Part shown: positions 56,940 to 64,000 of the stretch, piece after piece | How positions within the stretch are numbered: the first letter of the stretch is position 1 | Layout: each line of letters begins with the position of its first letter | DNA from: Asterella californica | Taxonomy: Eukaryota > Streptophyta > Marchantiopsida > Marchantiales > Aytoniaceae | Direction of reading: 5' to 3' | NCBI GenBank assembly: GCA_036924285.1 | Contig: JAYKYS010000005.1 | Coordinates: forward strand, 9,362,001-9,426,000 | Length of the DNA: 64,000 bases | Notes under the pieces: model-generated | Seen by the model: the letters and a program-made list of their open reading frames with translations, nothing else | What the model was told of the DNA's origin: nothing | The model's database searches: none | Position numbers and translations under genes: made by a program

Positions 56940-59221
56940 TTCATGTAACAATCCAGAGAAACACAATGTATCGGAAATAGTAAATAAAGTATCGTTCTCA
57001 CGAAGATACAGTTAACAATTACACAAAACACAGTACTACGACGTCACAATGATAATTCAGATAGTTTTCTGTTATTCTCACGGAATAGAATAATATCCGA
57101 ATGAGAGTTTAAGTCTGATAAGAAACCAAACCCAAGTAAAACCTGATAAATCGAATACAAACAAAAAAGAAATAGTTCTTGATCAGGGACCCTTCCAACA
57201 ATACAAACAAAAGATTTGAGAAGACAATTGCGTGAATGAATGAATAATGTAAAATACTGCTGAAATGTTACTAGTCTTCTTCTGAAAAGACAGAAGAATA
57301 CAGACTTCACATCAAGGTTCCAAGGCTAAGCCCCTACTCTTCCTAGAAGTGTTCTTCCAACTAAATCCTCACTCTTAAGAATCCCACTTATTTGAAGAAG
57401 CTAAACTTAAGATGAAGCCACCATGTTCCGAACTCTCCTTACAATTTAACTTATCTCTTCCACTTCACAGTAACTGATTTGTTCTCAGATCTTCGTTCAA
57501 ACACCTTCGCGAAGAGAAGATTACAGGTTCACCTTCGGTCGAAGACTCTTCAAAGTTCCTACGCCGAAGTGTCTTCGTTCAAGTCTAACGACGAAGATCT
57601 TCGTCAATCAGAATTACACCTACGACAACAAACTCTGAATATTCGGAGGAAAATATCTTCGTCCAAAACATTCACAACATCACTCCGCACTTTTGGGAAA
57701 TAGAAATTAATTAATAAAGAACTGAAAACATGGAAAAGGCACGAGGGCTGAGAATCGTGCTGCTTATATACTCTTCGTCCTAACATAACTGTTTTACTAA
57801 CTGCTTATCTTCCTAAGAAGGCGGAAGACCTTTGCTACCCTACGATCATTTTCATCTTCACCAAAATCTAAACTCCTAAGCCTAACTGTGCTCTGAATTC
57901 CTCTAACTGAACTTCCGCGTTCGCTCGTATCTCGTCTATCTCCCTATCTACCTTCTGTCTAAGTCGGGAAAGACGCGCTTTCACACCATCGGGGTTTATC
58001 TCCAGCTGTACTACCTCCGTCTTCAGCGTTCGAAGAAGACCAAGCTCGTCAGCATCAAGCTCCGAAGTCACATATGCAGAGAGAACTGACATCAACTTCT
58101 TCCGAAGGTCTTCGGAGTCAGCTACCTTCGTCTTCAAGTCTTCATTCTCCTTTGTGAGTTCGACGACTGTGATCTGGTACTCTTCTCGACTTCGCTGCAA
58201 GTCGGCCTTCTGAGTCGACAACTCCTGAATGCGGTCGGCGAAGCTCTTCGTCGACACCTTCTGCTCTTCATCCTTCGCCTTCATCGCAACCTGAAGTTCC
58301 TCGTTCTGACGCCGAAGGTCTTCTTTCTCCTTCTCTGTCTCCAGTCTCAGCTTCGTCGCATTCCTGGTTTCTTCACGAAGGTTGTTCTTCTCCTGCTGCC
58401 AAGTACCCCTGCTGAAGTGTAATTCAGCTAACATTTCCGGGAACGCCACCTTCTTCCCAACTTCCTTCTCATACTCCTCCCTGTTGTCTTCAAGAAGTCG
58501 GAGAACTGGGACGACTACCTCTTTGCCGAAGATCATTGTCTTTCTGAACATGTCAACATCATCCAAGGCAGATCCCTCCGAAGTCCCTTCACCGCATACA
58601 GCAACACCTTCTATCTTCGCTCCCGAGCTGCTCAGGTCCACCGTCTCCTTCTTGGTGCTCTTCGCCTTCTTCCTTACTTTCGGCTTTTCCATAGACGAAG
58701 TCGGAAGATTCTTGTTCCTCTTACTACGCCTCCTCTCTTCTTCATCAACTGCAGCATGTACATCCTCCGCAATTAGAGGATAGATGAGCGCTAAAAGTGG
58801 ATTTGGATAATGGGCCGGTTTTTCTAGTATATAGCTTGGTTCAAACTCCTCACACGTGCCGAAGTCGCCTCTGATTGCTTGCTTCCGACCTGACAAGGGC
58901 ATGCGCATACTGTCTTCGCCCACGCCGCTTATCGTTCCTGTTTCTTCTTGGGTAGATAGCTCGTCCTTACTCAAACTGCGTACTTCTCGACTGTGAATTC
59001 CTCTGACCATTCGTGAAGAGAGCGTACTTACGATCTGCGTTCTCAAGAAGTCTCCCTTCTCAGATCTTTCCTGTGAAGGTCTTCTTCCGAAAGCTCTTCT
59101 TAAGAAGGTTCTTCTTCGTCACAACTGTTCTTCTTCGCTAAAACTAAGCTATTCTTCTCTTAACTTCATTATTTCTTCTACAAACTTCTATATTTCAAGC
59201 ATCTTCTAAAAAAATCAAAAA
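56940..59221 (-). mobile_element. ~2.3-kb insertion within the satellite, carrying a coiled-coil ORF
   Basis: The satellite breaks off inside its GTGCTTCGGAC phrase at about 56935 and resumes inside the GTGGG(A)GGTCCAACC phrase near 59222. The intervening 2.28 kb has different composition (GAAG/CTTC-rich) and one long minus-strand ORF. I see no terminal repeats, so the element type and exact edges are unsettled. Confidence 0.45.
57868..59010 (-). CDS. coiled-coil protein of unknown function
   Basis: 380 residues from the first true ATG at 59010. Reading in, there is an N-terminal region with no motif, a basic Lys/Arg-rich stretch (EERRRSKRNKNL, KPKVRKKAKSTKKE) that could be a nuclear signal, a short globular-like part (MFGKEVVVPVLRLLED-like, with VVVPVLRLLEDNREEYEKEV), then about 190 residues of heptad-rich coiled coil (NATKLRLETEKEKEDLRRQ, VVELTKENEDLKTKVAD) to the end. 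GAAG-rich codons resemble the large inverted-repeat element rather than the NEF1 gene, and it lies in an insertion within satellite DNA, so a mobile-element origin is more likely than a host gene. The family is not recognised. Confidence 0.6.
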   Translation of the reverse strand: MVRGIHSREVRSLSKDELSTQEETGTISGVGEDSMRMPLSGRKQAIRGDFGTCEEFEPSYILEKPAHYPNPLLALIYPLIAEDVHAAVDEEERRRSKRNKNLPTSSMEKPKVRKKAKSTKKETVDLSSSGAKIEGVAVCGEGTSEGSALDDVDMFRKTMIFGKEVVVPVLRLLEDNREEYEKEVGKKVAFPEMLAELHFSRGTWQQEKNNLREETRNATKLRLETEKEKEDLRRQNEELQVAMKAKDEEQKVSTKSFADRIQELSTQKADLQRSREEYQITVVELTKENEDLKTKVADSEDLRKKLMSVLSAYVTSELDADELGLLRTLKTEVVQLEINPDGVKARLSRLRQKVDREIDEIRANAEVQLEEFRAQLGLGV

Positions 59222-60240
59222 AGTGGGCTCTACAATTCAGACTCGGCTAAATGAAGATGCTCACGGTGAGTCTCTTGTCTTTGCCACTTTATACATGTTT
59301 TGTAAACTGACTTACGGTGAGTGCATGTTATTGTATCTCCGGAGTCCATTGAGCTCTCACTTCTAGCTTAGACTTTGGTCATAAATTGAGCATATGTTTT
59401 CTATTTTTAGTAAGTAATTATATAAATTATATTATACCGTAATTTAATAAGTATAATAAAGTAAAATAATTAGATAATAAATATTATATTCTAACTAGAC
59501 AAGAGATTGCTCTTATTATTAGATCATCGAGACTTCGGAATAGATGCCCTTGTCTGAAATTGTAAGAGGACTTCCAGACATTGAGACTATACAGGGATTC
59601 TGTAGTTATTTATCTTGAAGCAACTCATCGTGAGCGCGTCCGACTTCATCTCCGGGTCCGAGTCGATTCAGCCTACGCTTCGGACTTAGACTTTCCATGT
59701 GGGAGGTCCAACCAGATTCGTCTAGTCCGAGCTCGGGCTAAATGAAGAAACTCACAGTGAGCTTCTTGCTTTGCTACTTTATAAATATTTTGTAAAACTA
59801 CACTCACGGTGAGCGTGTGTTATTGTATCTCCAAGTTCGGGTCCATTCAGTCTGCACTTCCGGCTTAGACTTTGGTCATAAATTGAGCATCTGTTTTTTA
59901 CATTTTCTAAGGTGGCTCACGGTGCGACAATTTAATCTTCATTTGCAGTTGATGAAATTATATATATAATAATTTAGCAACTCTAAGTATGTAAAATAAT
60001 TGTGCAGTAAATCTTGTATTCTAACTTGACAAGAGGTTGCTTTTATGATTAGGTCATAAATATTACTAAAACATACTATTCAGTCATTGGGACTTCGAAA
60101 TAGATACCTTCTTCTAGAATTCTAAGTGGATTCTAGACGTCGAGAACTATCCAGGGACTGTGTAATTATTTAGTTTGAAGTAGGTAACGGTGAGCGTCTT
60201 ATTTCATCTTCGAGTCTAGGTCGATTCAGCTTGATAGTTT
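59222..60240. repeat. ~200-bp satellite with CTCACGGTGAG palindrome, right block
   Basis: Continuation of 56421-56939, with GCTCACGGTGAGTC (59254), TCATCGTGAGCGCG (59622), CTCACAGTGAGCTTC (59751) and CTCACGGTGAGCGTG (59804). Each lies near TTTTGTAAA or AAATGAAGA phrases. The array is diluted by AT-rich DNA at 59400-59520 and 59930-60080. Confidence 0.75.
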
Positions 60241-60354
60241 TAATACTATGCATTTCAAAATACAAAGTCATAAAATGATAATGGATTAAAAAATAGATTA
60301 AACGGATTAATGGATTAAAATTATTAATCTATCTATACTATCATCAACAACCGA

Positions 60355-61070
60355 TACGGATTCATCTTAGTAGATACAGATTATGCGACCAGATGGGTTG
60401 TAGTAGTAACTTTATCATATAATACGGCAAAAAGCACCGCTGAGTTTCCCTATACCCATATCCTATCCCGAAGAGTTGGTCAGTGATCAACGTATGCATT
60501 TCGTCAGTTAAGCTATGTGTATTTTGACAAAAGATTTTTCAAATACTCATAAAACTTGCACTTCTTATTACTCTTGAGGAAATGATGATAACCCTCCATG
60601 TTGGCATACTAAGTTGGCATTTGCTCTATGGGACTACCAAATAGTCTTTAAAGTGCATCTGAGATTTTTTTCTTATTACCTTACGACATAACTCAGAGGC
60701 TTCCATTTTAACCTCGAGAAATCTTGGTTTCTCATACTCGAAGTCTACGCATCTCGAGTTCATGCCTTGGTCCAGATGGACGCGGAACGTGATGTAGTCT
60801 GCAGTATTAGAGAACACCATCAAGAACAGCAAGCTTCTTTGTATCAAGAACAAAAACTTGAATTCTCAGTCCAAGTCGAGGATCTCATGTTATGATACTG
60901 AAGGTCGATTTCGCAAAAAGAGGCAAGTTCCAAACTCATTGGAAAGGTCTATACCGCGTCACCAGTGTCAGCAGGAATGACACCATGCAATTATAGGAGC
61001 TGCCGAGACAAACATAGCAAAATCGGTAAACTGAACCCACTAAAATATTATTTCTTGACGGCAAAAATGA
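60355..61070 (+). pseudogene. decayed Ty3/gypsy integrase relic
   Basis: Conceptual plus-strand translation, in several frames, gives integrase-like pieces. A core start FILVDTDYATRWVVVV is followed by NTAKSTAEFPYTHILSR. ALWDYQIVFKVHLRFFSYYL matches the end of the core. The C-terminal module is KRGKFQTHWKGLYRVTSVS with NDTMQL (GPY/F type). Stops and frame changes are frequent. It belongs to a different gypsy lineage from TE1 and TE2 and is clearly older. No LTRs were found around it. Confidence 0.75.
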
Positions 61071-62649
61071 CGGCTCGACATTAATGCCAACATGTCTCAT
61101 CAATGGGAAAAAGTTTTCCAATGATATCATTTGTCAGTGATACTCTAACACCTCCGTTGGAATTGTGTGATGAACGATTGATTTAGATGTCGCAAAGATA
61201 ACCTAAATGGCACCAACGATGAATGTTTAGCACGACCGTGACAAAATGAACGCCATCGACCTATATGAAGAGAGATGGCAATCAAACGAATGTCAATGAT
61301 CATTTTATGAGAGTGGGTGACTAACCTAGCACTGTCAACTTGACAAACAAGTGATCACTTGATGGACGCAAGTCTCAAGTTGTCTCAAGATACATAACAG
61401 GATAACATAAATTGTTACTTATATGTGTGAAATAACAACTACTTGTTATTTTTACTTGATGCGAGCGCCGACTCCCTAGTTACCTTCAGGTCGCTGACGA
61501 CCTGATCTAAGGATCACTAGACATATCATTTCACTAAGATAAGGAGTCAAGATCTGTGTGCACTGAGAGGTTTCCTCAACTTGTCGGTTGCTCTTTTGGT
61601 CACCGACATCTTGATCGAAGAGTAGAAAATGGATGCTAAAAATATAGACGTCCATAGTCACTTTTGAACAGATGACAAAATAAAAATTATAGTGAAATAA
61701 CAACATGTACATATACAAATAACAACTTCTTGTCATTCATACTTAGGTCAGGTAAATTACAATTTATTGTTATTTAACGTACGAAATAACCTTAGGCGCC
61801 TATAGTCGCCTTTACACGGGCGACAAGAGGAAAAAATGTTTAATACCAATAAGTTGTGATTTACACATTGTTATATTACATGTGCGAATAACAACATGCT
61901 ATTATTGGCACTTAATGTAGCGCCTATAGTCGCCTTTAAATAGGCACTAAAAGATACAGTAAGTGGGCAGTGTAAATGCAGTAAATGTGCAGTAAAAATA
62001 TAGTGCAGTACTTGATATTCCTGTTCGTTAATGATTTTGAGCAGCAGAAGAATGAGCATATGGATGAAGTAGTGTGGATGGGCAAATGGATGAAGCATCA
62101 AACAATGATGACAAATTTCTGCGTGACGTTAATGCAAAGGGAAAGTGCTACAAAATCAGAACAAATATATGAATAGGTACAATAGTTGAACTCAACTAGC
62201 AGATATAAACGAATGTGCCATAAACGACAATGATTGATCGCTCTGAAGCTACCACCATCACCTCCATAATTCACTTCTTGGTAACCTTGAAAGGTACAAA
62301 AAAGTAAAATCTTTCACTTTGGGTATATCGAGGTCTAATTGTTGTGAGAAGAATACATCCAAGTAAAAACCTCTTTACTAGATATGCAATAAAGAAATTC
62401 GCCTTAATGTATTGCATCATTTTAATGTTACAGCGACACATATAGGAAATCTTTTCTAACCCAATCTTTTCACAATTGTATATAGCATATTATGTCTTTG
62501 AATACTAAATTTATTAAAATATTATGGAGTAGAGTAGGTCAAGGATATTCACAAGTTGATATGTCATGACTCACTAAGGACGAATAGTCTATCAACAATC
62601 AAGAATTGATATCAAAAAACATCTCTTGTTAAATATCAAATTTGACAAC
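61071..62649. other. intergenic, with a loose repeat
   Basis: Three loosely spaced copies of AATAACAAC(T/A)-CTTGT..ATT..ACTT followed by GCGCC(T/G)A-TAGTCGCC occur near 61433, 61717-61820 and 61888-61945. No gene was recognised. Confidence 0.5.
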
Positions 62650-63005
62650 TAATTTGATATGATTATGAAATTTAATATAATTATAAAATTTAATGATTAT
62701 AATTTAATATAATTATAAAATCAATATTTATAATTTAAACAATTAGAGAGTTCATAATTATAATTTCAGTAGTTACGAATATCAATAACTATGACCTGAA
62801 CAGTTTTAAAAATCCAATAACTATAATTTAAACAATTAGAGAGTTAAATAATTATAATTTCAATAGTTACGAATATCGATAACTATAACCTGAACAGTTA
62901 CAAAAATTCGATAACTATAATTTAAATAATTATAAAAATCAGTAACTTTAATTTAAATAATTACAGAAGTTGATAACTACAATTTAAACAATTATAAAAA
63001 TTGAT
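62650..63005. repeat. ~31-bp AT-rich minisatellite with ~93-bp higher-order period
   Basis: Units such as ATAACTATAATTTAAACAATT, AATTATAATTTCAGTAGTTACG and ATAACTATGACCTGAACAGTT alternate. The group of three recurs (from about 62757 and again from about 62848). Confidence 0.8.
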
Positions 63006-63084
63006 TCTATACTTTGATATCAATAAATTCTTTGTAATATCAAACTTGTTTTCTTCATATCAACGATCCTGACTCAGAATTTCC

Positions 63085-63200
63085 GATATACATTATTAAT
63101 GCCTCTCCCTAAGGTCATATCAACTGTTGATTATTGATTGCTTTTCCATTCCCTGACTCACAATTGATGGTACACATTATTCATGCCTCTCCCTAAGGTT
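63085..63200. repeat. ~83-bp direct repeat
   Basis: ACATTATTAATGCCTCTCCC (63089) and ACATTATTCATGCCTCTCCC (63172), both followed by TAAGGT and preceded by GACTCA-AATT. Confidence 0.75.
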
Positions 63201-64000
63201 TGTGTGTTGTAGGAGATTTTTCCCTTTTCTGTTTGCCAATCCCAGACATCTGTCGGAAAGTATTTTGCTCTTTGTGGTGTCCCACAAACCCAAGTCCGGG
63301 GCCTTGTCTGACAACTTTCATTCTAGGATAACTTATCGGTTATATGTGTCATATTCTCTGCAAGCCTGCATAAATCACCTTTTCCATCTTCAGATGGAGA
63401 AGGTGGCAAGCTTAAACTTAACAATGGTTCTGAAAAGTGAAAAGAAGGATAACGGCACCTAATTATCCGAGAACCTCAACTGCAAGGTCAACAAAACATC
63501 CTCAAGGATGGTCACTCCTAATCAGGGCCCTTCCTTCTGCGGGAAGGACTCCACGAGTACGCGTCTATTACACTCTGACAACAGTGAAGTTAAGGACAGC
63601 GTAATCTTATATCTTGATTGCAAGATTTCTTGCAACACCGGGTGTAGCACTGGAGCACCTCAGGATCCAGACCGCCTACGGATGAAACGATACAACTCAC
63701 CAGCATTCTCCGCGTTCCTAAGAAACCGTTCGAGATAAGCCAACGTCAAAATGCCTACAGCCTAAAGCTCAAGAGAATTTGAAACGACTTGTGACGGACA
63801 ACTTGACGGTTAACATATCCATCTCACCAAAGATGCATTAGTTAAAGCGACTAACACCTTGAATCTGTAATTTATTTCTGTTATGGTACAATGGTGGCAT
63901 GTATAGTACCCTTGTAATCGCAGGGTAACTCTAAACTTTTGAATGAATGGAATCGAAAGTGCCTCAACAAGACACGCGTGCCCTTCCTCAACTGGGTCGT
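63201..64000. other. intergenic, no gene recognised
   Basis: Less AT-rich than the preceding DNA. Plus-strand ORFs at 63202-63462 and 63508-63738 show no recognised motif. Words such as CAAGTCCGGGGCC and GATGGAGAAGGTGGCAAG suggest old element sequence, but I cannot assign it. Confidence 0.4.

Noticed and set aside
1..64000. CRISPR arrays, bacterial operons, rRNA or tRNA genes
   Set aside because: No regularly spaced identical short repeats with unique spacers, no Shine-Dalgarno-led gene strings, and no tRNA cloverleaf or rRNA stretch recognised. The DNA is eukaryotic.

Overview
The window comes from the nuclear genome of a streptophyte, meaning a land plant or a charophyte alga. The evidence is a spliced NO EXINE FORMATION 1 (NEF1)-type membrane protein gene with GT-AG introns, together with nested Ty3/gypsy LTR retrotransposons, satellite arrays and AT-rich intergenic DNA. 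I cannot name the species. A bryophyte or charophyte is my preference, because DNA-methyltransferase-bearing gypsy elements are, as far as I recall, reported from charophytes.

Layout. 1-4961: right-hand part of a minus-strand gypsy element (copy A), with its 5' LTR, leader and an uninterrupted 972-codon gag-protease frame that leaves the window exactly where a DNA methyltransferase domain begins in its sister copy. 4962-9843: AT-rich intergenic DNA with small repeats. 9844-14564: NEF1 homologue, minus strand, four exons, 1081 codons. 14565-23555: intergenic DNA with low-confidence ORFs, GC-rich tandem repeats and a family of double-hairpin repeats. 23556-49345: a three-level nest. The outermost level is a ~6.3 kb element with ~0.7 kb terminal inverted repeats that encodes coiled-coil protein fragments. 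It is interrupted by gypsy element TE1 (25237-44699, 4-bp target duplication). TE1 is itself interrupted in its RNase H domain by gypsy element TE2 (28784-38537, 4-bp target duplication). 49346-64000: AT-rich DNA with several satellite families, an inserted coiled-coil ORF (57868-59010) and a decayed gypsy integrase relic.

The most interesting system is the copy A/TE2 family. It encodes gag with two zinc knuckles, an aspartic protease, a complete-looking C5 cytosine DNA methyltransferase (motifs I, IV, VI, VIII and X in the normal, unpermuted order), then reverse transcriptase/RNase H, and an integrase ending in a PHD finger. One mobile element therefore carries a DNA-methylation writer and a probable histone reader. 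TE2 is dead. Most of its lesions are compatible with C-to-T or G-to-A transitions, as expected from decay of methylated cytosines. Copy A is open across everything visible and may be intact.
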